Positions 16,640 through 25,583 of a DNA stretch of 39,091 nucleotides are shown one piece after another. Positions within the stretch are counted from its first letter, which is position 1, and each line of letters starts with the position of its first letter. Below the pieces are notes generated by a model, which did no database searches, was not told the origin of the DNA, and saw nothing but the letters and a program-made list of their open reading frames with translations. The position numbers and the translations under genes were made by a program. Source of the stretch: Bacteroidales bacterium (lineage in GTDB: Bacteria > Bacteroidota > Bacteroidia > Bacteroidales > F082). The stretch is from NCBI GenBank assembly GCA_017561025.1, contig JAFZDU010000093.1:1-39091 (forward strand). The letters run 5' to 3'.

Positions 16640-18100
16640 ATGAAAAACAAACAGGAAATAAAAGAAAACATCATCAAGCTGATGAATAACGATTTATCTG
16701 AAAAAATCGTTGACATCAAGATGCTGCCAGCCTCTGGCTCTTCTCGTGTATACTATAGAATACAAACTGAAGACAAAACATATATAGCTACATATAATTC
16801 CAACATTGAAGAAAACATAGCTTTTCTTGTTTTTTCAAAACATTTCTCCAAAGCCAATCTTCCTGTACCTGAGATAGTTTCAGTAAATGACGAAAAAGAT
16901 TGCTACATACAGTCTGACTTAGGAGACACATCATTATTCAACTACGTACAGAATTGCGTAAAAAACAATTTATACGATAATGCGACAATTGAATTATACA
17001 AGCAGTCTATCAGTAATCTTGTTGATTTTCAAATCAAAGGAAATAAAGACCTGGATTATTCCGTGGCATTTCCTGCGCCTTCATTCAACAGGAATTCAGT
17101 AATTGACGACCTAAACTATTTCAAATATTATTTCTTGAAAGTCAATGATGAAATCAACTTTAACGAAAGCAGGTTAAACACCGACTTTCAAAACATCGCT
17201 GATTTCATAATGGAAGCGCCTGCCGACTTTTTCATGTACAGAGACTTCCAGTCAAGGAATATAATGATCAAAGATAATAAGACATATTTCATTGACTACC
17301 AAGGTGGAAGGAAAGGACCGCTTCAATACGACATAATCTCATTATTATATCAGGTAAAAGCACAACTGCCAAACGCCTTAAGACTTGAACTCCTTGATCA
17401 TTACAAAAATGAATTGAGCAAGTATGTTAATACCGAAGAAATAAGTTTTGACAAATACTACAACGCCTTCATCTTATTAAGATTATTGCAAGTACTTGGA
17501 GCATACGGATTTAGAGGATTTATCCAGAAGAAGCAACACTTCATCGAAAGCATTCCTTTTGCATTGAACGAACTGATAGCATTGAAAGACAGCCTCCACT
17601 TCCCATTTGAAACGAATGAACTGACAAACATCTTAAATCAAATTGAAAAGATATTGCCTAAATATCAGCCTGCTGAAAACGAGAAACTAACAGTCGTTGT
17701 AAATAGCTTCTCTTTCAAGAACGGCGGCATTCCTGAAGACAGAAGCGGCAATGGCGGCGGCTTCGTATTCGACTGCAGAGCCTTGCCCAACCCAGGCCGT
17801 TATGAAGAATATAAAAAACTGACAGGACAGGATTCTGAGGTACAAGACTATCTGAATCAATATCCTGAAGTACATCATTTCATCGAATTAACGCAGTCTA
17901 TTGTATCACAATCTGTTGACAACTATCTAGAAAGAAACTTCAAGAATTTATTTGTCAACTTCGGATGTACAGGCGGACAACATCGCTCAGTTTTCTTTGC
18001 AGAAACAACAGCCAAGGCATTACATCAAAAATACCCTCATATCAAAGTGGTTTTAAATCACTTAGTACAAAACAAATATTATGTTTATGAAAACAAGTGA
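16640..18100 (+). CDS. AmgK-like sugar kinase fused to a RapZ C-terminal domain
   Basis: A 486-residue fusion. Residues about 1-340 form an aminoglycoside-phosphotransferase-fold kinase. MYRDFQSRNIM carries the catalytic Asp and Asn, FIDYQGGRKGPLQYD the metal-binding Asp, and this block closely resembles AmgK, the anomeric MurNAc/GlcNAc kinase. Residues about 350-486 form a RapZ C-terminal domain, with VVVNSFSFKNG, GGFVFDCRALPNPGR and the FGCTGGQHRSVFFAE motif. RapZ in enterobacteria senses glucosamine-6-phosphate and controls its synthesis; only its C-terminal domain is present here. The next gene, overlapping by 20 bases, is MurU-like, so a role in peptidoglycan sugar recycling through UDP-MurNAc is a good inference: kinase makes the 1-phosphate, nucleotidyltransferase makes the UDP-sugar, and the RapZ domain may sense a sugar phosphate. 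Kinase substrate has not been shown. Confidence 0.85.
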   Translation: MKNKQEIKENIIKLMNNDLSEKIVDIKMLPASGSSRVYYRIQTEDKTYIATYNSNIEENIAFLVFSKHFSKANLPVPEIVSVNDEKDCYIQSDLGDTSLFNYVQNCVKNNLYDNATIELYKQSISNLVDFQIKGNKDLDYSVAFPAPSFNRNSVIDDLNYFKYYFLKVNDEINFNESRLNTDFQNIADFIMEAPADFFMYRDFQSRNIMIKDNKTYFIDYQGGRKGPLQYDIISLLYQVKAQLPNALRLELLDHYKNELSKYVNTEEISFDKYYNAFILLRLLQVLGAYGFRGFIQKKQHFIESIPFALNELIALKDSLHFPFETNELTNILNQIEKILPKYQPAENEKLTVVVNSFSFKNGGIPEDRSGNGGGFVFDCRALPNPGRYEEYKKLTGQDSEVQDYLNQYPEVHHFIELTQSIVSQSVDNYLERNFKNLFVNFGCTGGQHRSVFFAETTAKALHQKYPHIKVVLNHLVQNKYYVYENK

Positions 18101-18830
18101 TAAAAGAACCGCATTTATTCTAGCAGCTGGTCTTGGAACAAGACTTAAAGAATTGACATCAGACAAACCCAAAGCATTGGTTGAGTTAAACCAAAAACCT
18201 TTGTTAGAGATTGTAATTGACAATCTTATATCTCAGAATTTCAATCATTTTGTCATAAACATACATCATTACGGAGAAAAAATACTGGATTATTTCAAGA
18301 CTAAAAAATATGAAAATGTCAGTATTGAAATTTCCGATGAAAGAGATTCATTGCTTGACACTGGAGGTGCGATTCTTAAAGCACTACCCTACTTCAAAGA
18401 CAGCGAAGCAGTTCTAATTCATAACGTTGACATCATCACAGACATTGACTTTCAATCTGTTTATAACGATTTTACAAACTCTGATGATGCAGCATGGCTT
18501 CTTACTCAAGAACGCAACAACAAAAGAAAGATCGTATTTAACGAGAACGACAATTACGTTGGAAGAATGAATCTCGAAACCAATCAATATGATGGAGATA
18601 AAGAATTCAATGATGATTTCAAGCTATTATCTTTCAGCGGATTACATTTCATCAAACCGGAATATTTTTACGACTTCGAATTAAAGAAATGCTACGTCTT
18701 TGATTTATATAAAGAAATCAGCAGAAACAACAACGTAAGATCAAAATTCATTCAGCCAAACTATTGGTTTGATTTAGGAACACAAGAACAATTAAAGGAG
18801 GCAGCAACATGGCTTTTATCACAGAAATAG
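18081..18830 (+). CDS. NTP-transferase, MurU-like sugar-1-phosphate nucleotidyltransferase
   Basis: A 249-residue cytosolic protein with the nucleotidyltransferase signature AFILAAGLGTRLKEL, DKPKALVEL (substrate lysine region), LLDTGGAILKAL and a metal-site HNVDIITD. It is the size of MurU, which transfers UMP to MurNAc-1-phosphate. The context, directly after an AmgK-like kinase, supports that activity over other sugar nucleotidyltransferases. Two starts are possible, ATG at 18081 or 18087, and both overlap the previous gene, which implies translational coupling. The 3' end overlaps the AddB-like gene by 22 bases. Confidence 0.8.
   Translation: MFMKTSDKRTAFILAAGLGTRLKELTSDKPKALVELNQKPLLEIVIDNLISQNFNHFVINIHHYGEKILDYFKTKKYENVSIEISDERDSLLDTGGAILKALPYFKDSEAVLIHNVDIITDIDFQSVYNDFTNSDDAAWLLTQERNNKRKIVFNENDNYVGRMNLETNQYDGDKEFNDDFKLLSFSGLHFIKPEYFYDFELKKCYVFDLYKEISRNNNVRSKFIQPNYWFDLGTQEQLKEAATWLLSQK
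18794..18801 (+). promoter_or_regulatory. Shine-Dalgarno-like sequence before the AddB-like gene
   Basis: AAAGGAGG ends seven bases before the ATG at 18809. Such a strong match is unusual in Bacteroidota. It lies inside the MurU-like coding sequence, where it encodes Lys-Glu, so chance is possible, but the spacing is ideal and supports this start. Confidence 0.5.
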
Positions 18831-21646
18831 CGAATTACATCAAAGGTAATTATGATCTCTCAAAAGAATCACTAACGATCATATTCCCAAACAAGCGTGC
18901 AGCCTTGAAGTTGAGGATGGAACTGATGAAAAGCGACTATAAAAAAAATGTATGGTTGCCTCAAATCCTTTCCATTCAAGAAGCGATGTGTTCTTGGAGC
19001 GGCTTACAACTACTTGACAATATTGACATTATATTTGAACTCATCAAAATTGTCAACAATGCTGGTAAGATATCTTCAAATGACATTTACGGACTAGCTT
19101 CCCAGATGTTAAAAGATTTTGACGAAATAGATCAATATGCAGTAAATGCCAAAAACTTATTCCAAAACACAAAAGACGCTAAAGAAATAGATCTTCAATT
19201 TTTAAATGAGAACTATAATATCGACAAAAAATATATTGAATTTTTCTCATCATTAAACGGCTATTACGAAGCATTAAGAAAAGTTCTGCTAGAAAACAAC
19301 TGCGGTTATTATGGATTGATTTCCAGATACCTATACGAATTAGACCAAGAAAGACTTCAAGAAATCATTGGCAACAGAAAGATTATCTTTGCTGGTTTCA
19401 ACGCCATGACAAAAACTGAAGAAGGCATAATCGTAAGACTTATCCAGAATGAGAATGCTACTCTTATTTGGGATCTGGACGAATACTATTTCAAAGACAG
19501 CAAACAGGAAGCCGGCGTATTCGCAAGAGAATTCTTCGAAAGAAACAAAAACATCCAGTCTATAAAACCTAATTTTTTAGGCAAGAAACTCGTTGATGAT
19601 TCAAAAAAAATAGATATCATAGGAGCGTCTGGCGCTGTAATTCAAACAAATGCTCTACAACTTGAATTACATAGAGAAACTCAAAACAAAGAAGATGACG
19701 AAGATAAAGTCATCGTTTTGTCCGATGAATCAATGCTTATACCTGTGTTAAACTGCATTCCAGATAAGTTTGACAAAATGCAGGTAACAATGGGATTCCC
19801 TTATTCCAAAACAACACTCAACCAGTTCTTACAGCATCTATTTGTCTTTCAGAAAAATATAAGTACCAACAAAGGAATATATTTCTGGTCACTCTCTAGA
19901 TTATTAAATTCCGAACTAATCAAAATAATTTTCACGGAAAACGAATTAAAACGTTTATTCCGATGGAAAAACGAATATATAAAGAAATCAGCTTATTACA
20001 TCAATATTGAAGACTATAAAAGCTTAGAAGAACTCTCCGACATTTATAACTTCTTATGTGTCATATCAAAGAAATGGAGCAGCACATTCGACTGCATCGC
20101 TTCAATAAAAGAACTTTTGAAGTTAATTTATGGCAAAGTCAAAAGTCATGACACCACACATTTTATAACAAACCAAATCAGCATTGCCGGAAGAATCATC
20201 AATAAGATTGACAAGCTTCTGAACAAGTATGAGCAGATAATACAAATATCTGACATTGAGAACCTTTACAGACAATCATCATCAGAAATGACGATAAATC
20301 TAAAAGGCGCTCATGGCGGTCTGCAGATAATGGGTTTATTGGAAACCAGAAATCTGGACTTCAAAACAGTTCACATTCTAAGCGTCAACGAAGGCATTCT
20401 CCCTCAATCTAAAAATGCAAACAGTCTGATTCCTTTTGATTTAAGGAGACACTACGGACTACCTACATATAATAATAAGCAAGCAGTTTATGCCTACCAC
20501 TTCTATCGCTTATTGCAAAACGCTGAAAACATCAAGATTTACTACAACACACTAGCCGACGGCATGGGCGAAGGTGAAGCCAGCAGGTTTATCAAGCAGA
20601 TATTACATGAAATGCCGTCTAAGAATCCTAATGTCAAGATAAGTGAAAAAATCTACAAATCACCTATCAACAGCAACCAGGATGTCAAAGAGTTACAAGC
20701 AATCAAAACCGATGAAGTATATGAGAAAATCATAAGAAAACTTTCATTCGTATCTGATGACAAGATATCAGGATTATCTCCGACATCAATTTCATGCTAC
20801 TTGAACTGTCCTTTAAAATTCTATTTGCAATACATAGAAAAAATAAAGGACGAGACACCTAATGAATTGATACAAAGCAATATTATCGGAACTATCATTC
20901 ATGCCACATTGGAAAATCTTTATACTCATTTCGGCAATGATGAAGTCACATTAGAGAGATACCAAGAGATTTACGAAAAACACTTCGAAGAGTCTTTGAA
21001 GAAAGCATTGGCAGATAACAACTTCCCTAACGGTCTGCCTAATACTGGATTCAACTACTTAAGCTCCAAGATGATGGACAAGATGATCAATAATTTCATA
21101 AATCAGGAAATTAAGTTCTTGAAGGAAAATAAAAGCATGAAAGTTATTGGTCTTGAAGAAGAACTACGTTGCAGCATTGATATTCCAGAATACGACATAA
21201 AAGTCAATCTGTTAGGCAATGCCGACAGAATAGACCAAGTTGGCAGCACAATCAGAATCATCGATTACAAAAGCGGTGCAGTCAAAGACAGTGACGTCGT
21301 AATCAAAAAAGATGTCAAAGAACTCAAAGATATCAGCGACAAGTCGTTACAACTTTTGATTTACAAGTACTTATACAAGAAATCAAATATGCATGTTGAT
21401 GCAGAAAACATCGCACCTGGAATCATCGGTTTAAGAAAGATCAGCAAAGGCGTGTTTTCATTATCAAACAACAGCGAACATTTCAATGATGAAAATCTAA
21501 TAACATATTGCGAGTCAATGTTTTCAGATTTATTCAAAGAAATATTAAACAGAGACATTCCTTTCAAGCAAACCGAAGATGAAAAAAAATGCAGCAATTG
21601 CAGTTTCGTCGACATTTGCAAAAGAAATCCTAAAAAGTACTTCTAA
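18809..21646 (+). CDS. AddB-like PD-(D/E)XK nuclease / inactivated helicase subunit
   Basis: A 945-residue protein of the Bacteroidota AddB-like type, expected to work with an AddA-type helicase in double-strand break end resection. The N-terminal part has ESLTIIFPNKRAALKLR, the degenerate Walker-A-like start of AddB family helicase domains. The helicase-like core includes LKGAHGGLQIMGLLETR and FKTVHILSVNEGILPQ. The C-terminal third is the nuclease: LSPTSISCYLNCPLKFYL, the metal-binding NADRID and the catalytic IDYKSG. A cysteine set (Cys in YLNCPLKFY plus CSNCSFVDIC at the end) matches the 4Fe-4S cluster of AddB nucleases. It is co-transcribed with the recycling genes by overlap, although no functional link is evident. 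Its 3' end overlaps the convergent phosphatase gene by 17 bases. An AddA partner is not in the window. Confidence 0.8.
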   Translation: MAFITEIANYIKGNYDLSKESLTIIFPNKRAALKLRMELMKSDYKKNVWLPQILSIQEAMCSWSGLQLLDNIDIIFELIKIVNNAGKISSNDIYGLASQMLKDFDEIDQYAVNAKNLFQNTKDAKEIDLQFLNENYNIDKKYIEFFSSLNGYYEALRKVLLENNCGYYGLISRYLYELDQERLQEIIGNRKIIFAGFNAMTKTEEGIIVRLIQNENATLIWDLDEYYFKDSKQEAGVFAREFFERNKNIQSIKPNFLGKKLVDDSKKIDIIGASGAVIQTNALQLELHRETQNKEDDEDKVIVLSDESMLIPVLNCIPDKFDKMQVTMGFPYSKTTLNQFLQHLFVFQKNISTNKGIYFWSLSRLLNSELIKIIFTENELKRLFRWKNEYIKKSAYYINIEDYKSLEELSDIYNFLCVISKKWSSTFDCIASIKELLKLIYGKVKSHDTTHFITNQISIAGRIINKIDKLLNKYEQIIQISDIENLYRQSSSEMTINLKGAHGGLQIMGLLETRNLDFKTVHILSVNEGILPQSKNANSLIPFDLRRHYGLPTYNNKQAVYAYHFYRLLQNAENIKIYYNTLADGMGEGEASRFIKQILHEMPSKNPNVKISEKIYKSPINSNQDVKELQAIKTDEVYEKIIRKLSFVSDDKISGLSPTSISCYLNCPLKFYLQYIEKIKDETPNELIQSNIIGTIIHATLENLYTHFGNDEVTLERYQEIYEKHFEESLKKALADNNFPNGLPNTGFNYLSSKMMDKMINNFINQEIKFLKENKSMKVIGLEEELRCSIDIPEYDIKVNLLGNADRIDQVGSTIRIIDYKSGAVKDSDVVIKKDVKELKDISDKSLQLLIYKYLYKKSNMHVDAENIAPGIIGLRKISKGVFSLSNNSEHFNDENLITYCESMFSDLFKEILNRDIPFKQTEDEKKCSNCSFVDICKRNPKKYF

Positions 21647-22679
21647 GATCAATATAGACAGGAAGATGATCACTATATCCTCCCTGATATTTGGGTCCGA
21701 TATAAGTTCTGAATAACTTCTTGCCACCATACGTTTCATCATCTACGAATAAAAAATCAGGATGAAATATGGTGGCAGATTTATTTATATAACGCAATGA
21801 TTTTGAATCATTATACAAACTATTGCTAATAATAATCTGATCAAAAATCTGCCATCTATATTGATGTTTCAACGTACCTTCAAAGCCAAGGTCATCAGCA
21901 TTGACGAAAAGATTTACCAAAGTATCTTCAACATGACGTCGTTCAGGAGGTTTTGCCTTTAGAACATTCAGCATACTGTTATCCAGAGGCGTATCATTAA
22001 AATCACCCATAATCACAATCTTAGGAATACAGTCGCTGGCCCTTATCAAGGAGTCGACTTTGTCTTTTAATATATACGCCGCCATTTCCCTGAGATGAAT
22101 CGTCTCTTTCTCGCCTCCATAACGTGAAGGCCAGTGATTTACAAAACAATGCAAGGTATCGCTCTGTCTATCATAAAACTTAGCATACAATATATCTCTA
22201 GTCTTAAAACGCTTATTATCAGGATTCCGGATTTTGATCACCTCACTACTTATAAGTTGCAGCTTATCAATAGAATATGCTATTGCAACATCTATCCCTC
22301 TCCTATCGTCACCTTCATAATGGATGACGCGATAATTATGACGTTTCAATGGCGTCTCCTGAAACAACATTGTCGTGACGAAAGTATTTTCTACTTCACA
22401 CATTCCTAAAACAGACAAAGGATCACCTTCTGAAAGCGCCAAAATTGTCTTATAAATATTGTTTCTCTTTTTATAAAAGCGTGACAATGTCCAATGCTGA
22501 GAACCATCTTCCGTATATTCATTATACATCCGTGTTGAATCCACGAATGGATCGAAGAAATTCTCCATATTCCAAAAGGCAATCCTTAATGTATTTTCAT
22601 TTTGAGAATACAATACATTAAATGTAACACACTGAAATACAAGTGCAAATAAAGTTAAATATAAAGATTTGCTTTTCAT
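21630..22679 (-). CDS. Secreted endonuclease/exonuclease/phosphatase family protein
   Basis: A 349-residue protein of the EEP fold. The frame is open ten codons further, but Met at 22679 starts a normal signal peptide (MKSKSLYLTLFALVFQ, cleavage near YSQ/NEN) and is preferred. Motifs are IAFWNMENFFDP (Asn and metal site), LGMCEVEN (catalytic Glu), NHWPSRYGG, IVIMGDFNDTPLD (GDFND) and GGYSDHLPVYIDL (SDH). These cover the complete EEP active site. Substrate could be extracellular DNA, RNA or a phosphoester; the family does not decide. It is convergent with the AddB-like gene and divergent from the thioredoxin gene, with overlapping promoter regions in between. Confidence 0.85.
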   Translation of the reverse strand: MKSKSLYLTLFALVFQCVTFNVLYSQNENTLRIAFWNMENFFDPFVDSTRMYNEYTEDGSQHWTLSRFYKKRNNIYKTILALSEGDPLSVLGMCEVENTFVTTMLFQETPLKRHNYRVIHYEGDDRRGIDVAIAYSIDKLQLISSEVIKIRNPDNKRFKTRDILYAKFYDRQSDTLHCFVNHWPSRYGGEKETIHLREMAAYILKDKVDSLIRASDCIPKIVIMGDFNDTPLDNSMLNVLKAKPPERRHVEDTLVNLFVNADDLGFEGTLKHQYRWQIFDQIIISNSLYNDSKSLRYINKSATIFHPDFLFVDDETYGGKKLFRTYIGPKYQGGYSDHLPVYIDLRSTF

Positions 22680-22706
22680 ATAAAGTTTCAATTTTGGTTT
22701 CTGCGA

Positions 22707-22714
22707 CAAAAGTA
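22707..22714 (-). promoter_or_regulatory. -7 box of the EEP gene
   Basis: TACTTTTG on the minus strand, 28 bases before the ATG at 22679. It is back to back with the promoter of the divergent thioredoxin gene. Confidence 0.55.
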
Positions 22715-22724
22715 TATATTATTT

Positions 22725-22755
22725 TTTGATAAAAAAAATATTCTGAGTATCTTTG
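22725..22755 (+). promoter_or_regulatory. Promoter of the thioredoxin-mnmE unit
   Basis: TTTG at 22725-22728, a 19-base spacer and TATCTTTG at 22748-22755. The start codon at 22780 follows 24 bases later. Confidence 0.75.
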
Positions 22756-22779
22756 TTGGCTTTTTAACATAAATTAACT

Positions 22780-24015
22780 ATGAAGTCCGTATTTTTTAAG
22801 ATTTCATGCATATTTTTTTTAACAATTCTGCCATTAAGACTACTCTCGCAGGTTATCATCGATGTCAAAATAAATGACATCAATGATACCGTATTATACC
22901 TCGTAAAATATAAAAGCGACAAAACACAAATCATAATAGACTCAAGTTCAATATCTTCAGACAAGAAAACCTTTAAAAACCATCAAAAATACGACGAAGG
23001 CATTTACATCTTGGCCGACAGCAAACAAAATCCACTTTTTGAAATATTGATAGGCAAAGACCAAAAGTTTTCGATATATGTTGAAGATCTTATGGAACTG
23101 AATAGTTATAAAGTAAAAGGCAGCAAAGAAACATCCGATTATTTTAAAATTCATTCCAGGACATTCCTCGATAAGCTACACATCAAAGCTTTAGAAAATG
23201 AAATGGAATATTTCCCAGACAATGCAAAAAAAATAGATTCCATCAAAAGAGAACTTTATGAATATCAGGAATCTATGTTAAGTAAAGACAAATCTTCTTT
23301 TTTGAACACATATATCAAATTCATTGAAGAATCACCAACAAACCAATATTTTGACCTGCCACTCTGTGACACTCGCATCTTGAATTCACGACTTTTAAAA
23401 AATAAACTTGACGTTTATTTCAATAATTACATGTCAGATCAGAATGCCGAGGCCATTTGTCAAAACATCGACAATCTGATTTCAAAAACAAATGACTGTC
23501 ATACCGTTAGAGATTATATACTTTGGTATTTATATTCAAAGTATTTCAACAACGATTTGATTTATATCCATTTAAGCGATAATTATTTTTCAAGACTGGA
23601 AATCAACAATTTAACGCAAAACATCAGAAATGAGATTGTCAAGAGAGCCGATGTTTTAAGGAACATTACTATTGGCAGCATCTCTCCTACTTTCACATAT
23701 ACCAATGATGAAGGCAATAAAATTGATTTATCAGAAATAAATGCCAAAAACATCGTTTTATTCTTCTACAAGCCTGATTGTCAGAAATGTATAAGAGAAA
23801 AACGTATTTTAGGACTAATTAAGAACAGACAAAAAGATTTAACTATTTTATATATAAACATAAGCGAAGACAATTATTCTAATGTAAGTCAAGATATTAT
23901 AAATCAATACGATATTGCGACCACTCCTACCATATATGTGTTAGATAACGACAAAAGGATAATTGCAAAGAATATTAAAGCAGAAGAAATTGAGTTTCAT
24001 ATAATTAAAAGATAA
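22780..24015 (+). CDS. TlpA-like thioredoxin-fold protein, exported
   Basis: A 411-residue envelope protein. A signal peptide (CIFFLTILPLRLLSQ) is followed by a beta-rich N-terminal part resembling DUF4369 (KINDINDTVLYLVKY, FEILIGKDQKFSIYVED), a helical middle section resembling DUF5106 (FDLPLCDTRILNSRLL) and a C-terminal thioredoxin-like domain with FYKPDCQKCIREK. The CxxC (Cys-Gln-Lys-Cys) is intact, and TTPTIYVLD supplies the cis-proline loop. This domain order is typical of Bacteroidota periplasmic oxidoreductases, which probably reduce or isomerise disulfides. It is followed by mnmE after only four bases, an apparently unrelated partner. Confidence 0.8.
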   Translation: MKSVFFKISCIFFLTILPLRLLSQVIIDVKINDINDTVLYLVKYKSDKTQIIIDSSSISSDKKTFKNHQKYDEGIYILADSKQNPLFEILIGKDQKFSIYVEDLMELNSYKVKGSKETSDYFKIHSRTFLDKLHIKALENEMEYFPDNAKKIDSIKRELYEYQESMLSKDKSSFLNTYIKFIEESPTNQYFDLPLCDTRILNSRLLKNKLDVYFNNYMSDQNAEAICQNIDNLISKTNDCHTVRDYILWYLYSKYFNNDLIYIHLSDNYFSRLEINNLTQNIRNEIVKRADVLRNITIGSISPTFTYTNDEGNKIDLSEINAKNIVLFFYKPDCQKCIREKRILGLIKNRQKDLTILYINISEDNYSNVSQDIINQYDIATTPTIYVLDNDKRIIAKNIKAEEIEFHIIKR

Positions 24016-24019
24016 AGAT

Positions 24020-25525
24020 ATGAGTTTTTTGAAGAACGACACCATTTGTGCCATAGCGACGGCATCAGGAACAGCAGCAGTTTCAATGATCAGAATGTCA
24101 GGAAAAGACAGCCATAAGATTGCGCTTTCGAGATTTATCAGAAAGAAAGAATTGACACTTGATACTATTGTCGCGAACAAAATGTATTATGGCGAAATAA
24201 CAGATTTAGACGGCAAAATCATTGACGATGTGATGCTTACGTTCTTCAAGGCACCACATTCATACACTGGCGAAGACTCAGCAGAGATAGTATGCCACGG
24301 TTCTCCTTTCATTCAAAACAAGATATTGGAGATACTGATTCAGAGCGGCGCACGTCTGGCAGAAGCCGGCGAATACACCATGAGAGCGTTCGTCAACAAC
24401 AAGATGGACCTCACCCAGGCAGAAGCTGTCGCCGACCTCATCTCATCACAAAATGAGGCAGAACACCGTGTAGCGATGAACCAGCTCAAGGGCGGTTTCT
24501 CAAAAGAGCTTCAAGTATTGAGAAGCAAGCTCTTAGACCTCACATCTTTGATGGAACTAGAACTAGACTTCAGCGAAGAAGACGTAGAATTCGCTGACAG
24601 AACCAAGCTCAACAACTTAATTGAAGAGGCCTCAACTCATATCAACAAACTCACTGATTCTTTTAGACTTGGCAACACTATAAAAAGAGGTACGCCTGTC
24701 GCAATCGTCGGTGACGCCAACGCCGGCAAGAGCACACTGCTCAACGCCCTGCTCGGTGAGGAAAGAGCTATCGTTTCAGATATCGCAGGCACCACACGCG
24801 ACACCATTGAAGAAACACTGAATATCGGAGGAAAGACATTCCGATTCATCGACACTGCCGGCATCAGAGAGACAGAAGACACCATCGAAAAAATCGGTAT
24901 CGAACGCGCTTTCAAGAAGATATCAGAAGCCGACATCATATTAGGACTCCTCGACTTAAACCAAAGCTCTGACACATATTTCAAATCAGCAAGATTTATA
25001 ATTAACAACGTCAACTTATTAAAACAAAAGCTGATACTGATATTCAACAAAGTCGATTTGAATAATGAGGCGATGTTGATTGATACCAAATTGATCATAA
25101 ATAACCTACGTACTTCTATCGAGAAAAACATAGAAAGAAATGGTGGCAACATGATCGACGAATACAAATACAGCGTTACTGGACAAGACTGCCACGACAT
25201 CCGTAACCTCATCAAATACGACTTCATTTCAGCAAAGAACGACGAACATATTGAGAAGTTAAAGAAAGACATCGCATTCTACGGAAGAGACTTGGTCGTT
25301 GGCGAAAACGAAGTGTTAGTCACCAACTTACGCCATTACGAAGCCTTGGTAAAAGCATCCGAGTCGTTGGTCAAGGTTAAGGAAGGATTAGATTTTGGCA
25401 TCTCCACTGAGTTTGTTGCACAAGATTTAAAAGAAGTCTTATATTATTTAGGCAGCATCACCGGTGAGATCAGCAGTAGCGACGTGCTTAATTCTATATT
25501 CGGCCGCTTTTGCATCGGTAAATGA
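24020..25525 (+). CDS. mnmE: tRNA modification GTPase MnmE
   Basis: A 501-residue GTPase that with MnmG makes the 5-carboxymethylaminomethyl group on wobble uridine 34 of certain tRNAs. The N-terminal folate-binding domain has DTICAIATASGTAAVSMIR and the HGSP and AGEYTMRAF blocks. The G domain, inserted in the helical domain, shows GDANAGKSTLLN (G1), GTTRDTIEE (G2), DTAGIRETED (G3) and NKVD (G4). The C-terminal end, FGRFCIGK, has the invariant cysteine of active MnmE. The family proline in the P-loop is Ala-Asn here, a tolerated change. Four bases separate it from the upstream thioredoxin gene, so they share a transcript. The mid-part is richer in GC than its neighbours, as often for conserved genes. 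Confidence 0.95.
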   Translation: MSFLKNDTICAIATASGTAAVSMIRMSGKDSHKIALSRFIRKKELTLDTIVANKMYYGEITDLDGKIIDDVMLTFFKAPHSYTGEDSAEIVCHGSPFIQNKILEILIQSGARLAEAGEYTMRAFVNNKMDLTQAEAVADLISSQNEAEHRVAMNQLKGGFSKELQVLRSKLLDLTSLMELELDFSEEDVEFADRTKLNNLIEEASTHINKLTDSFRLGNTIKRGTPVAIVGDANAGKSTLLNALLGEERAIVSDIAGTTRDTIEETLNIGGKTFRFIDTAGIRETEDTIEKIGIERAFKKISEADIILGLLDLNQSSDTYFKSARFIINNVNLLKQKLILIFNKVDLNNEAMLIDTKLIINNLRTSIEKNIERNGGNMIDEYKYSVTGQDCHDIRNLIKYDFISAKNDEHIEKLKKDIAFYGRDLVVGENEVLVTNLRHYEALVKASESLVKVKEGLDFGISTEFVAQDLKEVLYYLGSITGEISSSDVLNSIFGRFCIGK

Positions 25526-25583
25526 TTGATAATCAGTATATTATATTTATCACTATATTTAAATTATATCCTTTGACATAATT

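Noticed and set aside
24637-25272. 211-codon antisense frame in mnmE
   Set aside because: mnmE is certain on the plus strand, and the antisense product has no features beyond Ser/Leu richness.
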